From Pseudomonas sp. P8_229 (GTDB lineage Bacteria > Pseudomonadota > Gammaproteobacteria > Pseudomonadales > Pseudomonadaceae): a stretch of 64,000 nucleotides of DNA. Position 1 is the stretch's first letter. Each line of letters opens with the position of its first letter. The DNA lies in the NCBI RefSeq assembly GCF_034008635.1, contig NZ_CP125378.1:5208501-5272500 (forward strand), given 5' to 3'. This document shows, piece by piece, positions 53,099 through 62,495 of this stretch. A program made the translations under genes and the position numbers. The notes beneath the pieces were generated by a model. It was not told the origin of the DNA. It saw only the letters and a list, made by a program, of their open reading frames with translations, and searched no databases.

Positions 53099-53959
53099 AT
53101 GAATCTGTTCCAGCTGCGCGCCTTCGACGCCGTGGCCCGGGAAGGCAGCTTCACCCGCGCCGCCGCGCGCCTGTTCATCAGCCAGCCGGCGGTCACCGGT
53201 CACATCAAGGCGCTGGAGGAGCATTACCAGATCACCTTGTTACGGCGTACCGCGCGCCGGGTGGAGCTGACCGAGGAGGGCATCAAACTGGCGGCGATCA
53301 CCCGGGCCATGTTCGGTCTGGCCGAGGAAGCGCAGACCCTGCTCGAAGCCAACCGCCAGTTGCTCACCGGGCGCCTGGAAGTGGCGGCAGACGGCCCGCA
53401 CATGGTCATGCCGATGCTTGCCAGCCTGCGCGCGCGGTATCCAGGGATCACGGTGAACCTGCGACTGGGCAATGCCCAGGAAACCCTCGCCGCGCTGCTG
53501 TCGGAACACGCCGATGTGGCGGTGCTGACCGAGGTCGAACCGCGCAAGGGCCTGCACCTGCAAGCCTTGAGCGAGTCGCGGATCTGCGCACTGGTGCCCG
53601 CCACACATCCGTGGGCGCAGCGTGCCGGCGAGGTGCAGCTCAAGGAGCTGGATCAGGTGATCATGGTGCTGCGTGAGCCGAGTTCGATTACCCGGCGCAC
53701 CTTCGATCAGGCGTGTGCGCAGGCGGCGGTCAATCCGCGAGTGCTGCTGGAACTGGACAGCCGCGAGGCGGTGACCGAGGCGGTGGCGGCGGAACTCGGG
53801 GTGGGTGTGGTGTCATCGGTAGAAGTCAGCCATGACCCGCGAGTGGTGGCGATTCCGATTGTCGGGGACGGGCTGGTCAATCGGCACATGATCGGCTGCA
53901 TGGAGCGGCGGCGGGAGTTGCGCTTGATTCAGGCGTTTTTTGGTCTGGCGCCGGCCTGA
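53099..53959 (+). CDS. LysR-family regulator, probably of phnWX
   Basis: The 286-residue protein has an HTH (FTRAAARLFISQPAVTGHIKALEE) and an effector domain. It is divergent from phnW and strongly resembles LysR proteins that control phosphonate use (CbbR/PhnR-like). It is clearly a paralogue of the next LysR gene: both contain the REA-x-x-EAV-x-x-x-x-G-V-G-V-V-S segment near residue 220. Ligand could be aminoethylphosphonate, but this is inferred from position. Confidence 0.87.
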   Translation: MNLFQLRAFDAVAREGSFTRAAARLFISQPAVTGHIKALEEHYQITLLRRTARRVELTEEGIKLAAITRAMFGLAEEAQTLLEANRQLLTGRLEVAADGPHMVMPMLASLRARYPGITVNLRLGNAQETLAALLSEHADVAVLTEVEPRKGLHLQALSESRICALVPATHPWAQRAGEVQLKELDQVIMVLREPSSITRRTFDQACAQAAVNPRVLLELDSREAVTEAVAAELGVGVVSSVEVSHDPRVVAIPIVGDGLVNRHMIGCMERRRELRLIQAFFGLAPA

Positions 53960-53977
53960 TACACCGTGGTGCCCCAA

Positions 53978-54051
53978 TCGCGAGCAGGCTCACTCCTACA
54001 GGGGGATTTGTTCTCGCCGCAAGTCCAATGTAGGAGTGAGCCTGCTCGCGA
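53978..54051. repeat. REP pair (inverted)
   Basis: TCGCGAGCAGGCTCACTCCTACA faces TGTAGGAGTGAGCCTGCTCGCGA; it lies between the two convergent LysR genes. Confidence 0.9.
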
Positions 54052-54067
54052 TGAGGCCGGACCTGCC

Positions 54068-54940
54068 TTACACAAGACTCTCGCGAACCATCTCGAGAAA
54101 CGTCGCCACCACCCGCCGCGAACTCTGCTCACGCAAGCACACCAGTGTCTCGGTCAAACGCCGGGTGCAATCGGTAATCGGCAACGCACACACCCGCGAA
54201 TCCGCACCAAACTCCGCCGCCGACACCACCCCCACACCAATCCCCACCACCACCGCCTCGCGCGCCGCTTCCCGGCCTTCGACCTGAATCGCCGGACGAA
54301 TGCGAAACCCGGCGCGGGCCATTTCCTCTTCCAGGGTCTGGCGGGTCACCGAACCGTGTTCGCGCAACACCAGGGGCGTGTCATCCAGATCCGCCAGGCA
54401 GATCGACTCGCGTTCGGCCCACGGGTGATGGCGCGAGACAAACGCCACCATCGGGTCGTTACGCAGCGGCACGCAGAGCAGGCGTTCATCACTGACATCG
54501 CGCCCCAGCAATGCCAGATCGGCCTGATAGTTGAACAGGCGAAACAGTGATTCATCGGTGTTGCCGGTCTCGATCTTCACGCTGATCCCTGGGTAGCGCT
54601 CGCAGAACCGCGCGATCTGCGGCAACACATGCACCGGGGCGTCGACCGCGAGAATCAGGCTGCCGGTTTGCAACGCCTGGGATTCCTGCAGCAATTCCTG
54701 TGCTTCAGCCTCAATCACAAACAGCCGCTGGGTGATGGCCAGCAGGCGTTCGCCAAGATCGGTCAGGCGTACCGAACGTTTATTGCGGTGAAACAGCAAC
54801 ACACCGAAGCGTTCTTCAAGTTTGCGCACCTGGTCGGAAATTGCCGGTTGCGTGAGAAAAAGCCGTTCGGCGGCTTTGGTGAAGCTTCCATGCACGGCCA
54901 CGGCGTGGAAGGCTTTGAGCTGGGCGTGGGAGACAGACAT
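54068..54940 (-). CDS. Second LysR-family regulator of the phosphonate locus
   Basis: A 290-residue LysR protein (MSVSHAQLKAFHAVAVHGSFTKAAERLFLTQPAISDQVRKLE). It is convergent with the first LysR gene and divergent from the MFS gene, so it likely controls the MFS-oxidase pair. An AAATCGATTT palindrome (54983-54992) lies upstream. Paralogy with the first regulator suggests that both sense related aminophosphonates. Confidence 0.87.
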   Translation of the reverse strand: MSVSHAQLKAFHAVAVHGSFTKAAERLFLTQPAISDQVRKLEERFGVLLFHRNKRSVRLTDLGERLLAITQRLFVIEAEAQELLQESQALQTGSLILAVDAPVHVLPQIARFCERYPGISVKIETGNTDESLFRLFNYQADLALLGRDVSDERLLCVPLRNDPMVAFVSRHHPWAERESICLADLDDTPLVLREHGSVTRQTLEEEMARAGFRIRPAIQVEGREAAREAVVVGIGVGVVSAAEFGADSRVCALPITDCTRRLTETLVCLREQSSRRVVATFLEMVRESLV

Positions 54941-55209
54941 CGTGACTCCAGTAACAAGCTGAGCTTATGTGTGAAATACGATAAATCGATTTTATTTATT
55001 AAACAGTAATTGCTTTGATCCGCTCACGCCAGCGCTGACTGCCCGTGCGGGCAGCAACCCTGGCGATGAGCCTGGGCGTGCAACAACAGGACTCATCTGA
55101 CCGTTATCGCCACAGGGATGGGGCGATAACGCAGTGCTCAACAATAAAAAACACAGGCGTTTACTTAACGATTCTGCCGGCACACTCACACCCTGAGGTC
55201 AGAACCACA

Positions 55210-56535
55210 ATGAACAAGCACATCGGCACCATTGCGCGTTGGCGCATGCAGATTTTCGCTATCACCTGGCTCGCGTACGCCGCTTTCTACTTCACCCGCA
55301 AAGCCTTTTCGGTGGCCAAACTGGGCATCGCCGAAGACCCGACCTTCATGCTCGACAAGATGGCCATGGCCAACCTCGACGCCATCTATCTGGCGGCCTA
55401 CGCCATCGGCCAATTCACCTGGGGCATGCTCGCCGACCGCTTTGGCCCAAGGGTCGTGGTGCTGGGCGGCTTGCTGATTTCCGCCGCTGCCGCGTTGGTG
55501 ATGGGCAGTTTTGCCACGCTGCCGATCTTCGCCACCTGCATGCTGATTCAAGGGCTGGCGCAGTCCACCGGCTGGTCGGGATTGTGCAAGAACCTCGGCA
55601 GTTTCTTCCCCGCCGAACAGCGCGGGCGCGTGCTCGGCTTATGGAGTTCCTGCTACGCGTTTGGGGGGCTGGTGGCTTCGCCGTTCGCCGGTTGGTGGGC
55701 GTATACGCTGATGGGCACCTGGCACGCTGCGTTCATTTCCAGCGCGGCAGTGGTTGCGGCGGTGGCGGTGCTGTTCTTTATCTTCCAGCGCAACAAACCG
55801 GAAGACGTCGGCCTGCCGGCAGTAGAGCCGGAGCCGGAACTGAGTGCCGAAGAGACCGCAGCCAACAGCAAACTCAGCGTCTGGGAGCCATTGAAGGAGA
55901 TCCTGCGCAACCGCACGGTGCTGGTCCTGGGCCTGGCGTACTTCATGTTGAAACCGGCGCGCTACGCGATTCTGTTGTGGGGGCCGGTGATCGTCTTCGA
56001 ACAGATGCCGAGTGTCGGCAAGGTCGGCGCGGCGATCATTCCCACTTCGTTCGAACTGGCCGGGTTGCTCGGGCCGATCATGATCGGCATGGCCTCGGAC
56101 AAACTGTTCGGTGCCCGGCGCATGCCGGCCTGCGTCCTCAGCCTGCTGGCGCTGACCGTAACCCTGGCGCTGTTCATGGGCGCGTTGCACACCGGCAGCG
56201 TGATGCTGGTGGTGGCGCTGCTGTTTGTCATGGGCCTGACCCTGTACGGCCCGGATTCGATGATCAGCGGCGCCGCCGCCATCGATTTCGGCAAGGCCAA
56301 GGCTGGCGCGACCGCTGCCGGTTTCGTCAACGGTTGTGGCTCGGTCGGCGCGGTGCTCGGCGGACTGCTGCCGGGTTACTTCGACTCGGTGACGGTGTTC
56401 ATCGTCTTTGCCGGCTGCGCGTTGTTCTCGGCACTGGTGCTGATCCCGCACTGGAATAGCCGCCCGGTCGAGGTGATGGAGCCGCGCGCGTCCATTCCCA
56501 ATTGCCCGCTGACGATCAAACCGCTGCGTTCCTGA
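55210..56535 (+). CDS. OPA-type MFS permease of the phosphonate locus
   Basis: ATG 55210 gives 441 residues with twelve helices. The start (MNKHIGTIARWRMQIFAITWLAYAAFYFTRKAFSVAK) and the G-x-L-A-D-R-F-G-P-R loop show the organophosphate:phosphate antiporter branch (GlpT/UhpT). Such carriers take charged phospho-compounds, so uptake of aminoethylphosphonate or its N-methyl form is a sensible guess. The amine oxidase gene follows about 70 bases on. Canonical AEP uptake is by an ABC system, which is absent here. Confidence 0.85.
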   Translation: MNKHIGTIARWRMQIFAITWLAYAAFYFTRKAFSVAKLGIAEDPTFMLDKMAMANLDAIYLAAYAIGQFTWGMLADRFGPRVVVLGGLLISAAAALVMGSFATLPIFATCMLIQGLAQSTGWSGLCKNLGSFFPAEQRGRVLGLWSSCYAFGGLVASPFAGWWAYTLMGTWHAAFISSAAVVAAVAVLFFIFQRNKPEDVGLPAVEPEPELSAEETAANSKLSVWEPLKEILRNRTVLVLGLAYFMLKPARYAILLWGPVIVFEQMPSVGKVGAAIIPTSFELAGLLGPIMIGMASDKLFGARRMPACVLSLLALTVTLALFMGALHTGSVMLVVALLFVMGLTLYGPDSMISGAAAIDFGKAKAGATAAGFVNGCGSVGAVLGGLLPGYFDSVTVFIVFAGCALFSALVLIPHWNSRPVEVMEPRASIPNCPLTIKPLRS

Positions 56536-56606
56536 AACCCTTTGCCTCGCGGCCTGCTGCGGTGTTCGCGGCAGGCTGTGGCGTGGCCCGATGACTGGAG
56601 AATCCC

Positions 56607-57998
56607 ATGAGACCGTTTTGGCTCGAGCAAGCCTTGCAGGCTGATCCATCCGCGACTTGCCCGCCGTTACAAGGCGAAGTGCGCACTGACGTGTGTATCG
56701 TCGGCGGCGGCTACACCGGGTTGTGGACGGCGATCATGCTCAAGCAGCAGAACCCTGAACTCGATGTTTTGCTGATCGAAGCCGACATCTGCGGCGCCGG
56801 TGCCAGTGGGCGCAACGGTGGTTGTGCGCTGTCGTGGTCGGCCAAGTATTTCACCCTCGAGCGCCTGTTTGGGGTCGAGGAAGCGGTGCGCCTGGTCAAG
56901 GAATCCGAGCGCAGCATTCACGCCATCGGCGAGTTCTGCGAACAGTACGGCGTCGACGCCGATTACCGCCTCGACGGCACGCTGTACACCGCCACCAACC
57001 ACGCTCAGGTCGGCTCGACCGACGCGGTGATCGCGGCGCTGGAGCGCAATGGCATCAACTCCTTCACCCAGCGTCCAGTCGCTGACGTGCAGCGCATGGC
57101 CGGTTCGAGTAAGCATCTGGAAGGCTGGTTCTCGCCGGCGGCGGCCAGTGTGCAACCGGGCAAACTGGTGCGCGGGCTGCGTCGGGTGGCATTGCAACTG
57201 GGGGTGAAGATCCACGAAAACACGGCGATGACCGGTCTGGAAGAAGGCCGTCCGGCGCGAATCCACACGGCCAATGGCAGCGTGATCGCCGACCGTGTGG
57301 TGCTGGCGATGAACGCGTGGATGGCCCGGGCGTTTGCGCAGTTCGAACGCAGCGTGGCGATCGTGTCCAGCGACATGCTGATCACCGAACCGCGCCCGGA
57401 TCTGCTACAGGAAATCGGTTTGACCAGTGGTGTCACGGTGCTCGACTCGCGGATCTTCGTGCACTACTACCACAACACCCCGGACGGCCGGATCATGCTC
57501 GGCAAGGGCGGCAACACCTTTGCCTATGGCGGGCGAATGCTGCCGGTGTTCGATCAGCCATCGCCGTATGCCGGGTTGCTCAAGCGCAGTCTTGGCGACT
57601 TTTTTCCGGCGTTCGCCGAGATCAAGGTCGATGCGACGTGGAACGGGCCGTCGGATCGTTCGGTCACCGGTCTGCCGTTTTTCGGGCAGATGAGTGCCAG
57701 TGGCAATGTGTTCTACGGTTTCGGTTATTCCGGCAGTGGCGTCGGTCCGTGTCATATGGGCGGGCAGATTCTCGCCTCGTTGGTTCAGGGGCTCGACAAC
57801 CCGTGGACCCGTTCGCCATTGGTCAATGGGCCGCTGGGGTATTTTCCGCCGGAGCCGATTCGTTATCTGGGGTCATTGATGGTGCGTAATGCGATTCGCC
57901 GCAAGGAACATGCCGAAGATCATGGGCGTCGGCCGCGGCATCTGGATGTGCGTCTGGCGAAATTTGCGGCGGCGGCGGGTAAGGCTGACAAGGGTTGA
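56607..57998 (+). CDS. FAD-dependent amine oxidase of phosphonate catabolism
   Basis: The 463-residue DadA/GlpO-like oxidoreductase has the dinucleotide loop VCIVGGGYTGLWTAIML (about 31-47) and ends with the family pattern GFGYSGSGVGPCHMGGQILA (about 370-390). In phosphonate clusters such FAD enzymes have been shown to oxidise N-methyl-2-aminoethylphosphonate, and in some cases the parent amine, directly to phosphonoacetaldehyde. With phnX close by, this supplies a second entry to the same intermediate. Assignment to that function is by context. Confidence 0.83.
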   Translation: MRPFWLEQALQADPSATCPPLQGEVRTDVCIVGGGYTGLWTAIMLKQQNPELDVLLIEADICGAGASGRNGGCALSWSAKYFTLERLFGVEEAVRLVKESERSIHAIGEFCEQYGVDADYRLDGTLYTATNHAQVGSTDAVIAALERNGINSFTQRPVADVQRMAGSSKHLEGWFSPAAASVQPGKLVRGLRRVALQLGVKIHENTAMTGLEEGRPARIHTANGSVIADRVVLAMNAWMARAFAQFERSVAIVSSDMLITEPRPDLLQEIGLTSGVTVLDSRIFVHYYHNTPDGRIMLGKGGNTFAYGGRMLPVFDQPSPYAGLLKRSLGDFFPAFAEIKVDATWNGPSDRSVTGLPFFGQMSASGNVFYGFGYSGSGVGPCHMGGQILASLVQGLDNPWTRSPLVNGPLGYFPPEPIRYLGSLMVRNAIRRKEHAEDHGRRPRHLDVRLAKFAAAAGKADKG

Positions 57999-58054
57999 AT
58001 ACACAGGGAACGTGTGGGAACTGGTGCTCGGCTTGGCTTTTGATCGAGGGGTAC

Positions 58055-58370
58055 ATATCCGTTTCTGCGGTAACGGCTGCTTAGGGTTCCGCCCTTACGG
58101 CGGGTCACTTTTCCAGACGCCGAAAAAGTAACCAAAAAGGCTTTACCCTGACGTTCGGCCCTCGCTGTGGCTCGGGTTCCTTCGCTCCGGGATTCATCCG
58201 TGGGGCATCGCCTCCGGTTTGCTTCGCTGCACCTCCTCTCGATGTGTTTGGCTACGCCAAACGGTCGCTGCGCTCCCACCCCCGGATAAACCCCGGAACG
58301 AGGCCTGCCGACGGGCTCCGAGATCAAAATCAAAAGCTGCAGCCGAGCTAACGCTCATCCTGTTGAGTGG
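58055..58370 (+). repeat. Interspersed ~300-bp intergenic repeat, copy B
   Basis: Closely similar to 39268-39576. The copy continues into two REP units (58402-58438 and 58474-58510) in the same arrangement as copy A, but with no IS110 element in the second REP. The whole gap 57999-58557 holds no gene. Confidence 0.88.
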
Positions 58371-58401
58371 TGAGAAGCGGATGCGGTCTGCTTTTGCCTT
58401 T

Positions 58402-58510
58402 CTGTGGGAGCGAGCCTGCTCGCGAAGGCGGCCTGTCAGCCGACCAATTTCGAACTGAACGCACCCAATCCCATTGTGGGAGCGAGCTTGCTCGCGAAGG
58501 CGGCCTGTCA
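58402..58510. repeat. Two direct REP units
   Basis: CTGTGGGAGCGAGCCTGCTC (from 58403) and TTGTGGGAGCGAGCTTGCTC (from 58475), each followed by GCGAAGGCGGCCTGTCAGCC. Here the REPs are in direct and not inverted order. The second is the vacant counterpart of the REP hit by the IS110 element. Confidence 0.85.
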
Positions 58511-58557
58511 GCCAACCGGTTTCTGGCAGGTGTACTCGAATCCAGTGTATGGCGCGG

Positions 58558-59946
58558 CTACGGCCCGGCGCTGTTGAGCAGCCAATCGAGCAGCAGGCTG
58601 CTGTCGCGGGTTGGCGGAGTTTCACGCGGTGGCGCAGGGCGCGGGTTGGCGAGACACAGGATCGGTCGATCCGGATCACTGTCGAGAAAGCTCACCCAGA
58701 CTTCGCTGCCGGCGCGGGGCAGTTCATGGGCGGTGAGGCGGCCATTGGCGCCGGTCAGTGCAATCGGCAACCACAGACAAGCAGCGTCCGCTTCCTGCGC
58801 AGGCCACAGGCTGACGCCGATGCGCCCCAGCTCATCCAGTTGCGCCGGCTGGCCGGACGTACCCAGCACTCGGGCCAGGTGATATCCAGCGATGTTCGGA
58901 CGCGGCTGAGCCAGGGGCGGGCGGAACTCGGTTGACCAGGGCAGGGCGGTGAAGTGGTTGCGATAGTGATGCTCCTCGCTTGTCGGGTCGAGGATCGAGG
59001 GGTGCTGGCCTTGATGCTGCAGCTCGGTCATCAGCCATTGCTCGTTGAACGCATTGATCGGGTGCTCGCTGATCTGCAACAGGTGCCCGCTGCGCAGTGC
59101 GCTGCAATCGCTGCGCCCGTGGATCGAACGGGACTGGCAGCGTTGGCGCTGCAGGTGGCGACGGCTGCGTTGTTCGGCGTGGCGCTGTGTGCCCGACAGC
59201 TGCAAGGGTATGACCGTGGGCACAGAGTGATTGGCCGCGTCTTCGGCAATCACCTGTTGGCCCCGGTTGCGAATGCCCGGCGCGGCCATGATCGGTGTCG
59301 CGTCGTGGCGTTGAAACACTGTATTGAGGCGAGGTGAAGGGCTGTCGTCAGCGACGGCGAACGGCAGCGGCATCGGCTCCTGCGGCAGGCTCAGGTTGTC
59401 ATCGGCAAACACCACGACATGCCCCAGCGGGTAATGTTCGAAGTGATAGTGAATGCCTTCCTCCTCGCACAGCCGTTGCAGCAAGGCCAGGTCGCTTTCC
59501 TCGTACTGAATGCAAAACGGCCGCACCGGGTAATGACCGACGCTCATCTCGATCCGGTAACTGTCCGCAGTCAGCCCGTGTTCGCCGAGCAGTTGGGCGA
59601 GGATCGCCGGTACGCTTGATTGCACGAAGACCCGGCGCCGCGGCGCCTGCGCCAGGCTCAGCAACTGCGGGACCAGGGTCAGCCGGTAGGCGATCCGGTG
59701 GCTGGCGCGATGCTCGCAACTGACGCTGTGGATCTGGCCATGAATCCCGTGATCGGCACCCAGACGCAGGTACGCCGGTTGTCGCAGCAGGCTGCCTGGG
59801 GGGAGGGCCGGGGCCAGACCCATCACTTCAATCTCGAAACGAAAAGGCTGATTGAGGGCTTCCTTGCCACTGAAACGCAGCACTGGCAGGCACAGTGGGC
59901 CGTCGGTCAGGGTCAGGGTGAACGGGCTTTGCTGATCATTGAGCAT
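58558..59946 (-). CDS. Short VgrG-like type VI secretion tip protein
   Basis: A 462-residue protein. The N-terminal gp27-like part (SPFTLTLTDGPLCLPVLRFSGKEALNQPFRFEIEVMG, and YEESDLALLQRLCEEEGIHYHFEH) is typical VgrG. The OB-fold gp5 segment follows (about 375-440, DELGRIGVSLWPAQEADAACLWLP). It ends soon after, without the long beta-helix spike of most VgrG proteins and with no effector domain. No other type VI genes are nearby. It could be a functional short tip or a decayed one. Confidence 0.8.
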   Translation of the reverse strand: MLNDQQSPFTLTLTDGPLCLPVLRFSGKEALNQPFRFEIEVMGLAPALPPGSLLRQPAYLRLGADHGIHGQIHSVSCEHRASHRIAYRLTLVPQLLSLAQAPRRRVFVQSSVPAILAQLLGEHGLTADSYRIEMSVGHYPVRPFCIQYEESDLALLQRLCEEEGIHYHFEHYPLGHVVVFADDNLSLPQEPMPLPFAVADDSPSPRLNTVFQRHDATPIMAAPGIRNRGQQVIAEDAANHSVPTVIPLQLSGTQRHAEQRSRRHLQRQRCQSRSIHGRSDCSALRSGHLLQISEHPINAFNEQWLMTELQHQGQHPSILDPTSEEHHYRNHFTALPWSTEFRPPLAQPRPNIAGYHLARVLGTSGQPAQLDELGRIGVSLWPAQEADAACLWLPIALTGANGRLTAHELPRAGSEVWVSFLDSDPDRPILCLANPRPAPPRETPPTRDSSLLLDWLLNSAGP

Positions 59947-60167
59947 GCATACGGGCTCTGTGGGGCAGTACGGACGGCAGAGGGTACGAAAACGCGAGCA
60001 CGAATGGTCATGGCCAGTGGGTTTTTCAGAATCGCCCTACAAGGTGTGGTGAAGATGTCGATTCAACAATGCATTTTTTTGGTCGATTGCCGACTTTAGG
60101 CCGTATAAACTTGGCGCCACGCGTCGGCCAATAGATGTCTCGGCGCCACAGATCAAGAGAGTGAGTA

Positions 60168-60872
60168 ATGGGCGCACAGTGGAAGGTTAAACACAAAGAA
60201 GCGGCAGCCAACGCCAAGGGCAAGATCTTCGGCAAACTGGTGAAAGAAATCACCATCGCTGCCCGCAACGGTGCCGATACCGCCACCAACGCACACCTGC
60301 GTCTGGTGGTCGAACAGGCCAAGAAAGCCTCGATGCCCAAGGAAACCCTGGACCGCGCCATCAAGAAAGGCGCCGGTCTGCTGGGCGAAACCGTGCAGTA
60401 CCACCGCGTGACTTACGAAGGTTTCGCGCCGCATCAGGTGCCGTTGATCGTCGAGTGCGTCACCGACAATATCAACCGCACCGTTGCGGAAATCCGCGTG
60501 GCGTTCCGCAAGGGTCAACTGGGGGCTTCCGGTTCGGTGGCCTGGGACTTCAACCACGTCGGCATGATCGAAGCGTCGCCGGACACCCCGGACGCCGATC
60601 CGGAAATGGCCGCGATCGAGGCTGGTGCCCAGGACTTCGAGCCGGCTGAAGAGGGCGCGACCCTGTTCCTGACCGATCCGACCGACCTCGACGCCGTGCA
60701 GAAAGCCCTGCCCGAGCAAGGTTTCACCGTGCTGTCGGCCAAACTCGGCTACCAGCCGAAGAACCCGGTCAGCGGCCTGAGCGACGAGCAGATGGCTGAA
60801 GTCGAAGCGTTCCTCGAAGGCCTCGACAACCATGATGACGTGCAGGACATGTTTGTCGGTCTGGCAGGTTGA
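60168..60872 (+). CDS. YebC/PmpR-family DNA-binding protein
   Basis: A 234-residue YebC/TACO1-family protein. It starts [35 protein letters not shown] and contains [15 protein letters not shown] and the Y-E-G-F-A-P motif (about 62-100). Compared with the canonical YebC (which begins MAGHSKW), the N-terminus is divergent, as in the second YebC-like (YeeN type) paralogue. Members act as regulators or, as recently shown for relatives, help ribosomes on proline stretches. Confidence 0.88.
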   Translation: MGAQWKVKHKEAAANAKGKIFGKLVKEITIAARNGADTATNAHLRLVVEQAKKASMPKETLDRAIKKGAGLLGETVQYHRVTYEGFAPHQVPLIVECVTDNINRTVAEIRVAFRKGQLGASGSVAWDFNHVGMIEASPDTPDADPEMAAIEAGAQDFEPAEEGATLFLTDPTDLDAVQKALPEQGFTVLSAKLGYQPKNPVSGLSDEQMAEVEAFLEGLDNHDDVQDMFVGLAG

Positions 60873-60896
60873 TCGGCTGAGTCACTGATACCGCCT

Positions 60897-60955
60897 TCGC
60901 GAGCAGGCTCGCTCCCACAGGGGATTTGTGAACGCCACAGATCCAGTGTGGGAGC
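60897..60955. repeat. REP unit and partial second arm
   Basis: TCGCGAGCAGGCTCGCTCCCACAG followed by a shortened inverse arm (AGTGTGGGAGCGTGCGCAGCGG). The first arm holds AGGCTCG-CT-CCCAC (60905-60918), an unoccupied IS110 target. Confidence 0.82.
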
Positions 60956-60966
60956 GTGCGCAGCGG

Positions 60967-62280
60967 TCACAGCAGCGCCAGCACCTCAATCACTTCGCTG
61001 AACCCCGGCCGCGCCAGCACATCCGCCTGGCAGCAACGCCGTTCCAGATTCTCCAGTACCTTGCGCCGTTCGACACTCAACCCCGAGTCGATGCGCGCCA
61101 GCAATTCGCCGAGCAGAATCGCGAACGCCCGCACTTCGATGCGTTGCAGCGCCTGTGTTTCCAGATTGTCGGTGGTGGCATGGAACGACGCCGCGCCAAA
61201 ATCCCCCAGCAGGCAATCGCCGTGTTCGTTCAACAGAATGTTGTGCCCGTAGAGATCGCCGTGGGTGATGCCCTGTTGATGCAGGTGTTCGGCCGCCGAA
61301 GCGATGCCTTGGGCAATGTTCAACGCGACCTCGGCACTGAACCGGCAATCCTCGCGGTAAACATCCCGCGAGCAACTGGCCAGGCTCGGCAATGCCGCCA
61401 GGTTGCGGAAACTCGGGTCGATCAGTTGCATGACCAAGCCCTGTTGCCCGTCAGGATGACCCTGAATGCGGCCCTCGACGCGGATCAGGTTCGGGTGCAG
61501 GCCGGCGGTGATGCAGGCGTTCATCTCATGCAACGGCGAACCGTCGCTGGTCATCTCGCCTTTGTACAGCTTCACCGCGACCGGGACTTGCGAGTGCTCG
61601 GTACGTTGCCACAGCGCCCGGGAAATTACCCCGGAAGCGCCTTCGCCCAGGCGTTGTTCCAGACGCAGCGCCGACCAGTCGATCAGCGGCGTGGCCTCCA
61701 GCGCGGCGGCGTCGGCTTCGGTTTCCAGCGGATTGCCGGCATACGCCAGCCAGGTCAGGCTCGGCAGGGTCAGCAGCCACTGCGGTAGTTCGCGCAGGCG
61801 GTTGGCGGCGATGCGGATCAGTTCCAGACGATGACATTGGCTCATCGACGCTGGCAGCGTTTGCAGGCGATTGCCGGCCAGCAGCAATTTTTGCAGGTAC
61901 GGGCGCTCGCCCAGTTCGTTCGGCAAGGTTTCGATGCAGTTGTCGGTCAGGATCAACCAGCGCAACAGCGGCGGAAGGGCTGCGCCCGGCACGTGACGGA
62001 TGCGGTTGGCCTTGAAGGCGACCATCGTCAGTGCCACACATTGACCGACGCAGACCGGCACTTCGGTGAAGCGGTTGTCCGAGCAGAACAGAATGCGCAT
62101 CTTCGTCAGCCGATGCAGGTCGTCCGGCAGGCTGCTCAAGGCATTGCCGCTGAGGTTGAGCACCTCCAGCGTATCGGCCAGCTCGAAAATTTCCCGGGGG
62201 AACTCGGTCAGGCCGCAAGACAGGTCAAGCCGGGTAATGCCCGACAACTCGCCGGCGCGCAATTGAGCAAGGGTGTGCAT
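60967..62280 (-). CDS. Leucine-rich-repeat protein kinase
   Basis: ATG 62280 gives 437 residues. Residues about 15-190 are seven LRRs of about 22-23 residues (e.g. LEVLNLSGNALSSLPDDLHRL). Residues 205-437 are an eukaryotic-like kinase: glycine loop GEGASG 212-217, Lys237 in VAVKLYK, HGDLYGHN 340-347 (catalytic Asp342, Asn347) and DFG Asp360. All key residues are present. No membrane helix or signal is seen, so it should be cytosolic. The LRRs may select a protein partner. Target unknown. Confidence 0.9.
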   Translation of the reverse strand: MHTLAQLRAGELSGITRLDLSCGLTEFPREIFELADTLEVLNLSGNALSSLPDDLHRLTKMRILFCSDNRFTEVPVCVGQCVALTMVAFKANRIRHVPGAALPPLLRWLILTDNCIETLPNELGERPYLQKLLLAGNRLQTLPASMSQCHRLELIRIAANRLRELPQWLLTLPSLTWLAYAGNPLETEADAAALEATPLIDWSALRLEQRLGEGASGVISRALWQRTEHSQVPVAVKLYKGEMTSDGSPLHEMNACITAGLHPNLIRVEGRIQGHPDGQQGLVMQLIDPSFRNLAALPSLASCSRDVYREDCRFSAEVALNIAQGIASAAEHLHQQGITHGDLYGHNILLNEHGDCLLGDFGAASFHATTDNLETQALQRIEVRAFAILLGELLARIDSGLSVERRKVLENLERRCCQADVLARPGFSEVIEVLALL

Positions 62281-62390
62281 GTGGATGTTCACTATCAAGG
62301 GAAAGAAGCGCCGGGCGCTCGGAATGGGCGACATGATAACGGCAATGGCTGGATTTGCACTGATCTGACCCTCGATAACTCCGTAAACCC

Positions 62391-62478
62391 TGTGGGAGCG
62401 GGCTTGCTCGCGAAGGCGTCCTGTCAGTCAGTAACTCGTCGCTGACACTGCGCTTTCGCGAGCAAGCCCGCTCCCACA
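62391..62478. repeat. REP pair (inverted)
   Basis: TGTGGGAGCGGGCTTGCTCGCGAAGGCG faces GCGCTTTCGCGAGCAAGCCCGCTCCCACA. It lies in the gap between zapE and the kinase gene. Confidence 0.92.
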
Positions 62479-62495
62479 AAAAGGGATCTTTAGGG

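Noticed and set aside
61526..62218. Second frame (230 codons) on the minus strand inside the LRR-kinase gene
   Set aside because: It is an alternate frame of the kinase gene with Arg/Ala/Pro-rich shadow composition.
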